A DNA stretch of 64,000 nucleotides. It comes from Dolichospermum sp. DET69 (GTDB taxonomy: Bacteria; Cyanobacteriota; Cyanobacteriia; Cyanobacteriales; Nostocaceae). The notes beneath the pieces were generated by a model. It did not search any database. It saw only the letters and a program-made list of their open reading frames with translations, and was not told the DNA's origin. Shown here one piece after another: positions 9,546 through 18,724 of the stretch. Positions within the stretch are counted from its first letter, which is position 1. Each line of letters begins with the position of its first letter. The stretch is from the NCBI GenBank assembly GCA_017355425.1, contig CP070233.1:2273501-2337500 (forward strand), given 5' to 3'. A program made the position numbers and the translations under genes.

Positions 9546-10238
9546 ATGATGCAATATTTAACTAATAACAATATTTTGGAAATCACAAATCTTAATCATT
9601 ACTTTGGTCATGGTAAATTAGTTACTCAAACTTTGTTTGATATTAATTTGACTATCAAAGCTGGAGAGATTGTGATTATGACTGGACCTTCTGGTTCAGG
9701 AAAAACTACTTTATTAACATTAATTGGTGGTTTGCGTTCTGTACAAGAGGGAAGTTTAAAATTTAATGAACAGGAATTATTAGGTGCCAGTAATGAAGAA
9801 TTAGTTCAAGTCCGTCGAAAAATTGGCTATATTTTTCAGGCTCATAATTTACTAGATTTCCTGACGGCTATGCAAAATGTCCAAATGTCTTTGGAATTAC
9901 AAGACAATATTTCTCAATGGGAATCTTATATCCAATCAGAAACAATGCTTAATGCTGTGAAATTGGGAGATAGAATGAATTATTATCCCGCTGATCTTTC
10001 CGGGGGACAAAAGCAACGGGTAGCCATTGCTCGCGCTTTGGTAAGTCATCCTAAGTTAGTATTAGCCGATGAACCTACGGCTGCATTAGATAGTAAATCA
10101 GGACGAGATGTAGTTAACTTAATGCAGCAATTAGCAAAAGAACAGAATTGCACTATTTTAATAGTTACCCACGATAACCGCATTTTAGATATTGCAGACA
10201 GAATCATTGATATGGAAGATGGTCATTTAATTCGTTAA
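9546..10238 (+). CDS. devA: DevA-like ABC exporter ATP-binding protein
   Basis: 230 residues, a single ABC nucleotide-binding domain of the MacB/LolD/DevA group. Visible motifs: Walker A GPSGSGKTT (about 45-53), Q-loop IFQAHNLLDF, signature LSGGQKQR, Walker B LVLADEPTAALDS and the H-loop histidine in VTHD. There are two adjacent ATG codons (9546 and 9549). It completes the devBCA operon and would power export by the DevC permease and DevB adaptor. Confidence 0.92.
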   Translation: MMQYLTNNNILEITNLNHYFGHGKLVTQTLFDINLTIKAGEIVIMTGPSGSGKTTLLTLIGGLRSVQEGSLKFNEQELLGASNEELVQVRRKIGYIFQAHNLLDFLTAMQNVQMSLELQDNISQWESYIQSETMLNAVKLGDRMNYYPADLSGGQKQRVAIARALVSHPKLVLADEPTAALDSKSGRDVVNLMQQLAKEQNCTILIVTHDNRILDIADRIIDMEDGHLIR

Positions 10239-10262
10239 CCACTAGATCCCCCCTAACCCCCC

Positions 10263-10445
10263 TTAAAAAAGCTACGGTGTACACACATCTCTAGACAGGA
10301 TGCTAAACGTGATCCGATCCCCCTAAATCCCCCTTAAAAAGGGGGACTTTGAAGAATTTAGCCCCCCTTTTTAAGGGGGGTTGGGGGGATCTAAACGTTG
10401 TGGGGCAACTCTAGAAGACTTGTGTGTACACCGTAGCTTAAAAAA
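10263..10445. mobile_element. MITE-like element with 17-bp inverted ends and an 8-bp target duplication
   Basis: The element at 10271-10437 (167 bp) begins GCTACGGTGTACACACA and ends with its exact reverse complement. It is flanked on both sides by TTAAAAAA (10263-10270 and 10438-10445). Removing it and one TTAAAAAA restores a simple CCCCCTTAAAAAAGGGGG hairpin of the repeat it entered. It has no coding capacity, so it would be moved by a transposase elsewhere. Its interior holds another GATCCCCC...GGGGGATC inverted repeat. Confidence 0.85.
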
Positions 10446-10547
10446 GGGGGAACGGTCATCAAAGTCTCCCTTTTTAAGGGAGATTTAGAGGGATCTAAAA
10501 CTTTTGATACCGACAAGAGAACTTTTCAAACATCCTCTAAGAATGAA

Positions 10548-11318
10548 TTATAATAAACGAGCAGAATTGATATCTAAAAATAAAGTAGCTTGAGGTTGTT
10601 GACGCAAAATAGAAGCGGGACAATTAGTATTAATATCTTCTGTTAACATGATTTTAATTACTTGAGCTTTTCTCGTTGCTGGTGCTAAACAAATTATTTT
10701 TTTAGCGGTACAAATCATGGGAATAGTTAGAGTAAATGCGTATTGGGGAACATCGGCTAAATTGGCAAAATATCCTGTATTAACTTGTTGCTGACGGTTA
10801 ACATCATCCAGTTTGACAAGTTTAACTCGAGCAGGATCTTGAAAATCTGCGACTGCTGGATCATTAAATGCTAAATGTCCATTTTCACCAATACCTAAAC
10901 AGCATAGGTCTATCGGTTGATTTTCTAAGAGTTGAGTATAGCGATCGCACTCGGCAATTGGTTGTAATGTATCCCCTTCTATATAATAGAATCTATGAGG
11001 AGATATCTTTTGTTCCACCCGTTCCCGCAAATAACGCCGAAAACTGGCAGGATGATCGGATGTAATGCCCAAATATTCATCTAAATGAAATAAAATTATC
11101 CGTGACCAATCTATTCCCCCTAAAACAATCAAAGCATCCAAAAACCTAATTTGAGAATTTCCTGTAGCTAATAAAATCGCCACTTTATCCTGTTTATCAA
11201 GCAGGTTTTGTAAATACTGATATGTAATTTTAGCCACATTTTCCGACATTTGAGCTTCTGAAGCGGAAATCTCCACTAACAAATGATCAACATGGAAAGA
11301 TTTTGTAAGTTCGGTCAT
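10548..11318 (-). CDS. nagB: Glucosamine-6-phosphate deaminase
   Basis: 256 residues, NagB/6-phosphogluconolactonase fold. It converts glucosamine 6-phosphate to fructose 6-phosphate and ammonia, linking amino-sugar breakdown to glycolysis in the cytoplasm. Visible motifs are the phosphate-binding LLATGNSQ near residue 50, the aspartate region FHLDEYLG, and the catalytic histidine loop GIGENGHLAFNDP. Length fits the family. It lies downstream of petA on the same strand but beyond a strong terminator, so it is probably transcribed separately. Confidence 0.9.
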   Translation of the reverse strand: MTELTKSFHVDHLLVEISASEAQMSENVAKITYQYLQNLLDKQDKVAILLATGNSQIRFLDALIVLGGIDWSRIILFHLDEYLGITSDHPASFRRYLRERVEQKISPHRFYYIEGDTLQPIAECDRYTQLLENQPIDLCCLGIGENGHLAFNDPAVADFQDPARVKLVKLDDVNRQQQVNTGYFANLADVPQYAFTLTIPMICTAKKIICLAPATRKAQVIKIMLTEDINTNCPASILRQQPQATLFLDINSARLL

Positions 11319-11424
11319 TTGTTTATTTTCAATTAACTATAGGAACACTATTTGATTTTTGAACTGTAAGGTAAACCTTGCCCATATTAGAAAGGTTTTG
11401 GTAAACATTACCCACATTAACACA

Positions 11425-11448
11425 GTTATTGGTGGGCAATGCCCACCC
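11425..11448. repeat. GTGGGCAATGCCCAC palindrome
   Basis: GGTGGGCAATGCCCACC is a short hairpin unit upstream of nagB. Related copies occur near 8110, 29007, 45811, 50985 and 61876, so it is a dispersed repeat of this genome. Confidence 0.6.
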
Positions 11449-11452
11449 TACT

Positions 11453-11658
11453 TATAATCATCTAAATCAAATCAATCAAAAAAATCAAAGTTCAGACTCA
11501 ATTTATAATCATCTAAATCAAATCAATCAAAAAAATCATAGTTCAGACTCAAGATTATCAAAAAAAAAGACAGGCAAAAAGCCTGTCAAGTACCTAATGA
11601 TTTTGGCGATTAATTAATCATCCAAATCAAATCAATCACACAAATCATAGTTAGGACT
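11453..11658 (-). repeat. 51-bp repeats related to the 112-bp array
   Basis: Two copies of a 51-bp unit start at 11453 and 11504, and a degenerate third lies at about 11610-11658, directly after the petA stop. Read on the minus strand each carries a TCTGAACTATGATTTTTTTG-like core, which is also the core of the 112-bp units at 39.6-41.5 kb. In both places the motif points away from the upstream gene's stop codon. Confidence 0.7.
11559..11587 (-). terminator. Intrinsic terminator of the petC-petA operon
   Basis: On the minus strand GACAGGC-TTTTT-GCCTGTC is followed by nine T residues, about 70 bases after the petA stop. It is a textbook intrinsic terminator, placed between copies of the 51-bp repeat. 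Confidence 0.85.
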
Positions 11659-12659
11659 TAGAAATTCATTTCAGCAGCTTGGACTTTTTCTACTTGTTTC
11701 TTCTTGAGAACTAGCATTACTTGTGCCAACATCACTAAACAGATGAAAGCAATTAACCATGCCACTCTGGAAGAATCTTGTAAAACGATTTCTACATCTC
11801 TTTGACCAAATCCACCAACATTGGGGTTATTAGTCAAAACATCACCAGTTGCAACTGCTTGTCCTTCAGCTACAATTAGTTCAGGCCCAGCGGGAACTGT
11901 ATCAGTAACAACATCACCACTTGCAGTTGTAATGCTAATCAAATTCTTAACGTTACCGTCTTCATCTTCTGTTTGAGCAATTTTGCTAATTGTTCCCGTA
12001 GCAGAAGCGTTGAACACGTTATTATTGCTCTTCTCACCTGTGGGGTAAACTTGTCCACGGCCGCGATTACCGCCTACATGAACAGAGTATGTGCCAAAGT
12101 GGATATTTTTGTCTGTAGCGGGGTTAGGAGAAAGAATAGGGAAGATGATTTCTTGATATTCTTCACCTGGTAATGGTCCAACAATCACGACATTTTCGCT
12201 ATCGTCGTTGTAAGGAGTGAATGTCATATCACCCACTTCTTTCTTCATTTCTTCAGGAATGCGATCTTCTGGCGCAATCTTGAAACCTTGAGGCAACATT
12301 AATACAGCACCAACATTTAAACCAACCTTAGAACCATCAGCACCTACTTGTTGCACGCTGGTATTGTAAGGAATCTTGACAATGGCTTTAAATACAGTGT
12401 CAGGAAGTACAGATTGAGGAACTTCTACTTCCGTGGGTTTAGCCGCTAGGTGACAGTTAGCGCAAACAATTCGTCCTGTTGCTTCCCGGGGGGTAGCTGG
12501 AGCAGTTTGCTGCGCCCAGAAGGGATAAGCAGCAGCAGTTTGGGGGACGGCTATATCGCTAGTGAAGAAAAAAGTAACAGTAGCGATCGCTATTAGCAAG
12601 GTATTAACCATTGCTTTAGCAGTGCGAGTTAACCTCGCAAATGTAAGGGCATTTCTCAT
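11658..12659 (-). CDS. petA: Apocytochrome f
   Basis: 333 residues, normal length. It is the c-type cytochrome of the thylakoid cytochrome b6f complex and passes electrons from the Rieske protein to plastocyanin or cytochrome c6. There is an N-terminal signal peptide with a hydrophobic core at about 20-40; maturation is expected before YPFWAQQ, whose tyrosine supplies an axial haem ligand. The haem-binding CANCH follows shortly after. A C-terminal membrane anchor (about 300-320) ends in a short Lys-rich stromal-side tail. It is second in the petC-petA operon, 93 bp after petC. Confidence 0.98.
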   Translation of the reverse strand: MRNALTFARLTRTAKAMVNTLLIAIATVTFFFTSDIAVPQTAAAYPFWAQQTAPATPREATGRIVCANCHLAAKPTEVEVPQSVLPDTVFKAIVKIPYNTSVQQVGADGSKVGLNVGAVLMLPQGFKIAPEDRIPEEMKKEVGDMTFTPYNDDSENVVIVGPLPGEEYQEIIFPILSPNPATDKNIHFGTYSVHVGGNRGRGQVYPTGEKSNNNVFNASATGTISKIAQTEDEDGNVKNLISITTASGDVVTDTVPAGPELIVAEGQAVATGDVLTNNPNVGGFGQRDVEIVLQDSSRVAWLIAFICLVMLAQVMLVLKKKQVEKVQAAEMNF

Positions 12660-12752
12660 TTCTATAAAGTCATTTGTCGGTTGTTAGTTGTCAGTTGTCA
12701 TGAGTGAATTTGAGACTTAGGACTAATGACTCAGCACTCAGTAACATAGGAA

Positions 12753-13292
12753 TTAAGCCCACCAAGCGGCATCCCCAGTGCGGAAATCGGTTTCTGTCCA
12801 AGGTGTGAGGACAATTTTGTCTTCTTCCACTTTGGCATGAGCCAGAGCCAAAGATTTGGGCGCAGGACCGCGAACCACCTTACCAGTAGCGTCATATTGT
12901 GAACCATGGCAAGGGCATTTAAACTTATTCTCAGCCACATTCCAAGGAACAACGCAACCTAAATGGGTACAAATAGCATTAATTCCGTAGTCAGTAATCG
13001 CTTCTTTACTTTGCACTACAATATAAGTAGGATCTCCCTTGAGTCCTTGCACCAAAGTGCGATCGCCTACATTATGGCTGTCCAGAAATTGACTAACAAT
13101 AACATCATTACCCAATTCATTCTTGGCTACTGTACCGCCACCAGCGCCACCACTAGCAGGAGGAATGAAGTAGTTAACAACCGGGTACAATACACCTGCG
13201 GCCACTCCGGTAACAGTGCCAAAAGTGAGCAGGTTCATAAACTGACGACGACCCATATCGGGAACATCTGTGATTTGTGAAAATTGAGCCAT
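12753..13292 (-). CDS. petC: Rieske iron-sulfur protein of cytochrome b6f
   Basis: 179 residues. It carries the 2Fe-2S centre that takes electrons from plastoquinol. The N-terminal membrane anchor (about 20-40) is preceded by [10 protein letters not shown], which resembles a twin-arginine targeting signal. A Gly-rich hinge (ASGGAGGG) follows. The cluster ligands are in CTHLGC and CPCHGSQ. It is the first gene of the petC-petA operon. The 325-bp gap upstream should hold its promoter; no specific -10/-35 pair could be assigned with confidence. Confidence 0.97.
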   Translation of the reverse strand: MAQFSQITDVPDMGRRQFMNLLTFGTVTGVAAGVLYPVVNYFIPPASGGAGGGTVAKNELGNDVIVSQFLDSHNVGDRTLVQGLKGDPTYIVVQSKEAITDYGINAICTHLGCVVPWNVAENKFKCPCHGSQYDATGKVVRGPAPKSLALAHAKVEEDKIVLTPWTETDFRTGDAAWWA

Positions 13293-13555
13293 AATCTCCG
13301 CGCTGTTTGTGTAATTTATTAATCATTTTGACAAGAGTACCAGCACAAAAGCCACTCTTATCTGAGTCGAAATCATAACGCTCACAGCGATGCCATAATC
13401 CTTAGTTGCAAGACATAGTGAGCATCTTTTCTGTTAGCATTACATTTCTTTATATCCTTATCATACTAGAGTCACGGAACTTAATATCTTGACTAATTGT
13501 AAAATCTAAATAAGGGCAGGGGTAATGGGAAATAGAGGAATATAATTTTCCCAAC

Positions 13556-13616
13556 CAACAACTGACCACTGACAACTGACCACTGACAACTGACCACTGA
13601 CAACTAACAACTAACC
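13556..13616. repeat. Heptanucleotide repeat (TGACAAC/TGACCAC) upstream of the DUF3067 gene
   Basis: Alternating GACAACT and GACCACT heptamers run up to the ATG at 13618. The same heptamer family recurs at 13935-13970, 16500-16626, 38417-38450 and inside mfd. Confidence 0.85.
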
Positions 13617-13617
13617 A

Positions 13618-13926
13618 ATGACTGGAAAAGAATTACGCCAACTGTTAATTGATAAATGGGGACAACCTTATGATGTCCAGTTTCGCCGCACTCATGGCAA
13701 AATATTTCTGCAAGTCATGTGGAAATACTTTGGCCAAGCTTCTTTCCCCTTAAGCGAAACAGATTACCAAACCCATCTAGACAGCATTGTTAATTATCTC
13801 AACGCTTTAGGAGGAACACAACAAGTTGAGAATTTTATTACCGAAACTAAAGAACGTCCCCGACTTGGTAAAGCAGTTAGCATTCCACTAGATTTGGGTG
13901 AACGAGCTTCAGAATGGATCGTTTAA
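13618..13926 (+). CDS. DUF3067 family protein
   Basis: 102 residues, a small soluble protein found throughout cyanobacteria and in plastids. The family pattern is clear: MTGKELRQLLIDKWGQPYDVQFRR at the start, VMWKYFGQASFPL in the middle and GKAVSIPLDLGERASEWI at the end. Its exact function is unknown to me. The start codon directly follows a heptamer repeat tract and has no visible Shine-Dalgarno sequence, so translation may depend on the mRNA leader. Confidence 0.88.
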   Translation: MTGKELRQLLIDKWGQPYDVQFRRTHGKIFLQVMWKYFGQASFPLSETDYQTHLDSIVNYLNALGGTQQVENFITETKERPRLGKAVSIPLDLGERASEWIV

Positions 13927-14096
13927 AAATTTGGTCATTAGTCAGTGGTCAGTTGTCAGTGGTCAGTGGTAATTTTAATTTTTCCTGATAGCGCAGCGTG
14001 GCCTAAGCCCTACTTCCTACTAATTCCCAAAATTAAGACTTTAAACTGAAGATATAAAAAAATTAACGGCAAAAAACAAGATATCTGTTACTATCT

Positions 14097-14158
14097 ACAC
14101 TTATTGTACTAGGTCAACACGGTATTAATCGAGCTATGATTATGGGACGGTTTTAGAA
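14097..14158 (+). pseudogene. Possible fragment of a histidine-phosphatase gene
   Basis: A short frame reads TLIVLGQHGINRAMIMGRF then stop. It resembles the C-terminal GHNGINRALI motif of the phosphoglycerate mutase-like histidine phosphatase family. Only about 20 residues are recognisable, so chance similarity is possible. The rest of the 13927-14232 gap has heptamer repeats at its start and nothing else clear. Confidence 0.3.
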
Positions 14159-14232
14159 GCCTGGAACGCTCCGGGTGAATTATGTCAATTTCTACGAGAT
14201 GCTACGAGAACACAGTGCAGGGGACGTAAGCT

Positions 14233-16518
14233 GTGCGAATTCCGCTTGATTATTACCGAATTCTAGGATTACCGTTGGCGGCAAGTGAGGAACAATTGCG
14301 ACAGGCATACAGCGATCGCATTGTCCAATTGCCACGACGGGAATATTCGACTACATCCATATCTTCTCGCAAGAGGCTGATTGAAGAAGCTTATATGGTT
14401 TTATTAGATACCGAAAAGCGCAAAGTATACGATCAGCTTTACCTAGCTAATGTTTATACTCCTAACAAAACTGCTGATCCAGTTCCACCAGAAACCCTAG
14501 CAGATAATAACTCTAAAGATCAAGATGCTCAAAATCTGAGCATTGAAATCACCCCAGAGGGATTTGTCGGCTCTTTATTAATACTCCAAGAACTAGGAGA
14601 ATATGAATTAGTATTAAAGCTTGGTCGTCCGTACTTAGTTAATAAACCTAATTTAGTTAGTCTCAAAACAGGTCATCGTGTTAACCAAACAGAAATTCCC
14701 GAAAACCCAGACTTACCAGATATTATCCTTACCGTCTCCCTAGCTTGCCTAGAACTAGGACGGGAAGAATGGCAACAAGGTCACTATGAAAATGCCGCCG
14801 TATCCTTAGAAACTGGTGAAGAACTATTAGCGCGGGAAGGCTTATTTCCCAGCGTCCGCGCCGAAATGGCTGCTGATCTTTATAAACTGCGTCCCTATCG
14901 CATCTTAGAACTATTAGCACTACCACAAACACAGATCCCCAAACGGCGGCAGGGGTTAGAATTATTACAAAGTATTTTAGAAGATCGTTGCGGCATTGAT
15001 GGAACTGGCAATGATCAATCAGGGTTAAACATAGATGACTTTTTACGATTTATCCAGCAAATTCGTCATTATTTAACAGTATCAGAACAGCATAAACTCT
15101 TTGAATTAGAAAGTAAACGCCCCTCAGCCGTGGCTACATATTTAGCAGTATACTCCTTAATTGCTAGAGGTTTTGCTCAACGCCAACCAGCTTTAATTCG
15201 TCAAGCCAAGCAAATGTTAATGCAATTAGCCAAACGGCAAGATGTGCATTTAGAACAATCACTTTGTGCTTTACTCATGGGACAAACCGAAGAAGCCACC
15301 CGGGTTTTAGAACTAAGTCAAGAATATGAAGCTTTAGCTTTTATTCGGGAAAAATCCCAAGATTCACCAGACTTATTACCAGGACTGTGCTTATACAGCG
15401 AACAATGGTTACAGCAAGAAGTATTTCCCCACTTTCGGGATTTATCGAAACAGCAAGCCTCTTTAAAGGATTATTTTGCCGATAGACAAGTACAAGCTTA
15501 TCTAGAATCTTTGCCCACAGATGCCCAAATCACTAATGAATGGGCAGTAACTAATCATCAATCCTTTCCCCAACCAGATATTAATCATTTCAGACACCAT
15601 ACTAATAACAGCACAGAAATACAGCAATATCATCACCAAACATCCAATCCTGAGTTACCAGAAACACACATTCGACCTCACCCTGAATCTACTCAGGTTT
15701 CCATACCAAGATGGAATCATCCATCAACAGATGGAAGTGCGGGAAATCAAACATCACAAATACCCTCAACAGCAGTAACCCCAAACAGAAGACCACATCC
15801 AGCCAATGGGACTCCGACCGCAGCGACAAACCACCAGTCTCCAAAACGCAGACGACGCAAACCCAGCAGTAATAGTATTCCCCAGCGGTTTATACAGTCT
15901 CAAACTAATTTTCTCAGTAGCCTAGACCCAAAAATCCGCTTAGTTTGGCTGGTTCTCTTCTCACTGGGAGGATTATTGGTTTTTTCACTGTTAGTATCAA
16001 CAGCTTTTGGCTTGGTAAAAAATATCTTGTTTCCCAGTTCATCATTACATGGGGAACAGTTAGCAATAGAACTGAATCAACCACCAATCACTATTCCTGA
16101 CCCCAACAGCCAAACCGAACCAAGCAACGAAGAACTAACAAAGGAGACAGCAAAGGAAGTAATTGAAACTTGGTTATCTGCCAAAGCCGCAGCTTTAGGA
16201 CAAAATCATGAGATTGATGGTTTAAATGAAATTTTAACAGGCGTAGTTTTATCACAATGGCAGTCAGTAGCCCAGCAAGAACAAGAAGAGAAACGCTATC
16301 GCCAATATGAACATAATGTAGAAATAATAGCTGTCTCTAAAAAAGGTACAGATAAAGATTATGTAGCTGTAGACGCTAAGGTCCAGGAAGTTACTCAGTT
16401 CTATCAAAATAGTCTGCAAAAAAAATCCTCCAATGAAAAATTGCGGGTTCGCTATGATTTAGTTCGCAAAAAAGATAAATGGCTGATTCAGCGAATGTCA
16501 GTTGTCAGTGGTCAGTAG
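14233..16518 (+). CDS. ftn2: Ftn2/ZipN (ARC6-type) cell division protein
   Basis: 761 residues from a GTG start. This is the cyanobacterial ancestor of plastid ARC6, an inner-membrane protein that tethers and stabilises FtsZ rings. An N-terminal J-like domain (about 1-70, DYYRILGLPLAASEEQLRQAY) lacks a clear HPD. A long helical cytoplasmic region to about 430 is followed by a disordered Pro/Ser/His-rich linker (about 440-565), one membrane segment at about 578-600 (LVWLVLFSLGGLLVFSLLV) and a C-terminal ARC6 IMS domain about 645-755. The last residues, SVVSGQ, are encoded by a heptamer repeat that also supplies the TAG stop, so the C-terminus has probably been altered by repeat invasion. Confidence 0.92.
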   Translation: MRIPLDYYRILGLPLAASEEQLRQAYSDRIVQLPRREYSTTSISSRKRLIEEAYMVLLDTEKRKVYDQLYLANVYTPNKTADPVPPETLADNNSKDQDAQNLSIEITPEGFVGSLLILQELGEYELVLKLGRPYLVNKPNLVSLKTGHRVNQTEIPENPDLPDIILTVSLACLELGREEWQQGHYENAAVSLETGEELLAREGLFPSVRAEMAADLYKLRPYRILELLALPQTQIPKRRQGLELLQSILEDRCGIDGTGNDQSGLNIDDFLRFIQQIRHYLTVSEQHKLFELESKRPSAVATYLAVYSLIARGFAQRQPALIRQAKQMLMQLAKRQDVHLEQSLCALLMGQTEEATRVLELSQEYEALAFIREKSQDSPDLLPGLCLYSEQWLQQEVFPHFRDLSKQQASLKDYFADRQVQAYLESLPTDAQITNEWAVTNHQSFPQPDINHFRHHTNNSTEIQQYHHQTSNPELPETHIRPHPESTQVSIPRWNHPSTDGSAGNQTSQIPSTAVTPNRRPHPANGTPTAATNHQSPKRRRRKPSSNSIPQRFIQSQTNFLSSLDPKIRLVWLVLFSLGGLLVFSLLVSTAFGLVKNILFPSSSLHGEQLAIELNQPPITIPDPNSQTEPSNEELTKETAKEVIETWLSAKAAALGQNHEIDGLNEILTGVVLSQWQSVAQQEQEEKRYRQYEHNVEIIAVSKKGTDKDYVAVDAKVQEVTQFYQNSLQKKSSNEKLRVRYDLVRKKDKWLIQRMSVVSGQ

Positions 16519-16626
16519 TCAGTTGTCAGTAGTCAGTTGTCAGTTGTCAGGTGTCAGTTGTCAGTTGTCAGTTGTCAGTTGTCAGTTGTCAGTTGTCAGT
16601 TGTCAGTTGTCAGTTGTCAGTTGTCA
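16500..16626. repeat. Tandem TTGTCAG heptamer array
   Basis: About 17 tandem copies of GTCAGTT and close variants start inside the last codons of ftn2 and extend about 110 bp past the stop. This is a short tandemly repeated repetitive (STRR-type) sequence typical of heterocystous cyanobacteria. The remaining gap to 17024 is AT-rich with no recognisable gene. Confidence 0.92.
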
Positions 16627-17023
16627 AAAGCAAGAGATTAATTCTCTTTTTGTCTAAATGTCATGAATTCTTGATATTAAGTCTCTAATTCAAATCAACT
16701 TGTCATGAAATCTTGATATTTTGATCCCCGCAGGGCTGATAACTACGTGAAATATAGTAAAACCTATCTTTAGACCCCTTGATCCCTAGATAGTTTTACT
16801 GGTTAATATTTACTTAACAACTTTTTGCAATCTCCAAGCAATGCAAAAATTATGCAGAACTAGGAATTAGAAAAGTTGGTATATAAAAAACAGACAGTAA
16901 ACAAATTTAAAACTGGGACAAAACCAGGAGTCAGGAATAAAAAAATCTGGGTAGATGAAATATCATCAAACTTTTTTAACCCGAAAAAATGATTTACCTT
17001 GCAAATTACTGGAGTCCAAATCA

Positions 17024-18274
17024 ATGGCAAAAGAACGCCCACCGCTAGAGGAGATGACATTACGGCAATTACGCAAAGTTGCCAGTGAATACTGTATATC
17101 TCGCTATAGCAGAATGCGGAAATCGCAGTTATTAGCATCAATTGAAGACGTTCAACATAGTAAATTTTCGCTCAGTTCATCCCCTAATCTGGAGGCACAA
17201 GAAACCGTGGAAGCAGCAAAATTTGAATTAGGTCAAGAAGATCGGACTGGTGGTTCTCTCGCTGATGTTGATGAAGCATTAGCGGATTTACCGGCTGGTT
17301 ATGGTGATAGTCGGATAGTTTTATTACCCCGCGATCCTCAATGGGCTTATACATACTGGGATATTCCTAACGACCATAAAGAAGCACTGCGTCGTCAAGG
17401 TGGACAAACCCTAGCTCTGCGGATTTATGATGTCACCGATCTTGATCTAGATTATCAAAGTCCCCACAGTATTCAAGAATACCCTGCTGATGAACTAGCT
17501 AGAGAATGGTACTTGCCAATTCCCGTGAGCGATCGCGATTATGTAATAGATGTAGGTTATCGCACCGCTGATGGTGGTTGGTTAGTATTAGCGCGTTCTG
17601 CAAGAGTGCATATTCCCCCCGTCTATCCTTCCGATTGGATTGAAGATGTCTTCATCACTGTAGACTTTGAAGAAGACCTGCGCGGTAAAACCTTCTACGA
17701 ACTTGTTCCCCCATCTAAGAAATTACCAACCGCTGCTACTGCTGGCGCTAATGGCAACCCCATTTACGAACAAATCTTTGATCTAGCAGAATCTGCTGAA
17801 GCTCAACGGGTAGCAGGTTCCATATTCGGTTCTATGCAGCACGTACCCGGTTCTGCTGCTCCTGAGCAAGCTCTCAGTTCCTACGTTTTCCCATCTGGTG
17901 TGGGTATGTGGGCTATTCCTAACGTATCTGGTTTAACCATGTCCGGTGTGGGAATGTCCGGTGTCGGTTTCTCCGCTTCCGCTGTTCCTGTGCGTCCTCG
18001 CAAATTCTGGTTAGTTGCTGACGCTGAATTGATTGTTTATGGTGCAACGGAACCTGATGCTACTGTCACCATTGGTGGTCGTCCCATTAAACTTAATTCA
18101 GATGGTACATTCCGCTTCCAAATGTCCTTCCAAGATGGTGTAATTGATTACCCAATTCTAGCTGTTGCGGCTGATGGTGAGCAAACCCGTTCTATTCACA
18201 TGAAGTTTGAGCGCGAAACACCTTCTCGTCATACTAATACTAAAGATGAAGCTGTTCTAGAATGGCTTGCATAA
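17024..18274 (+). CDS. DUF4912 domain protein with SAP/Rho-N-like N-terminus
   Basis: 416 residues from the ATG at 17024, which has GGAG nine bases upstream; an in-frame ATG at 16955 lacks this support. The N-terminus (about 5-45, LEEMTLRQLRKVASEYCISRYSRMRKSQLLASI) resembles SAP or Rho-N motifs that bind nucleic acid. DUF4912 covers about 85-250 (SRIVLLPRDPQWAYTYWDIP). The C-terminal part has Gly/Ser/Val-rich segments and a beta-rich module (AELIVYGATEPDATVTIGG). Family function is not established. It ends at a strong terminator. Confidence 0.85.
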   Translation: MAKERPPLEEMTLRQLRKVASEYCISRYSRMRKSQLLASIEDVQHSKFSLSSSPNLEAQETVEAAKFELGQEDRTGGSLADVDEALADLPAGYGDSRIVLLPRDPQWAYTYWDIPNDHKEALRRQGGQTLALRIYDVTDLDLDYQSPHSIQEYPADELAREWYLPIPVSDRDYVIDVGYRTADGGWLVLARSARVHIPPVYPSDWIEDVFITVDFEEDLRGKTFYELVPPSKKLPTAATAGANGNPIYEQIFDLAESAEAQRVAGSIFGSMQHVPGSAAPEQALSSYVFPSGVGMWAIPNVSGLTMSGVGMSGVGFSASAVPVRPRKFWLVADAELIVYGATEPDATVTIGGRPIKLNSDGTFRFQMSFQDGVIDYPILAVAADGEQTRSIHMKFERETPSRHTNTKDEAVLEWLA

Positions 18275-18317
18275 TTTTTGTATTTGAAGATTAACCATAA
18301 CTGCAATTGTTAATTTT

Positions 18318-18348
18318 ACCCGCTATAGTGTTCCTGTAGCGGGTTTTT
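18318..18348 (+). terminator. Intrinsic terminator after the DUF4912 gene
   Basis: ACCCGCTA and TAGCGGGT form an 8-bp stem with an 11-base loop, followed by a T-run. It lies about 45 bases after the stop and just before the next small gene. Confidence 0.85.
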
Positions 18349-18355
18349 ATAGTTT

Positions 18356-18604
18356 ATGTTTACCAAAAAACTAATTTTTCTCTCTTTGTTAACAATAACT
18401 ACAGCTTTAATATCTGGTTCTCAGGATGTGAGAGCTAATTCAACAGCAAAACAATCTGCTAATTGTCCTGGTAAAAATTATAAATTTAGTATTGAGTTTT
18501 TCCAAACTAATAATAATGGTGAAAGATATCCTAAAGGAATAAATCATGTCATTATTTTTAATCCTCAATCTCCAGAGTTAGATTTTCAAGTAAATATCCA
18601 GTAA
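18356..18604 (+). CDS. Small secreted hypothetical protein
   Basis: 82 residues with a Sec signal peptide (MFTKKLIFLSLLTITTALIS, likely cleavage near DVRANS) and a short mature domain with one Cys. Family not recognised. The start lies only a few bases after the preceding terminator T-run, so the promoter would overlap that hairpin or the gene may be expressed by read-through. It may be a real small exported protein or a shortened relic of a longer one. Confidence 0.5.
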   Translation: MFTKKLIFLSLLTITTALISGSQDVRANSTAKQSANCPGKNYKFSIEFFQTNNNGERYPKGINHVIIFNPQSPELDFQVNIQ

Positions 18605-18724
18605 AGTCTATGTGGAGAATTTATGACCCATTGGTTCCGTATTTTTAATTTATAAGAAGTGAATCACAAATAACAAGATACCTGACTTATTTTCAACAAT
18701 CATCAAATAGCGAATTTATTCATT

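Noticed and set aside
11429-11617. 62-codon frame between nagB and petA
   Set aside because: It is made of the 51-bp repeats and the petA terminator read backwards.
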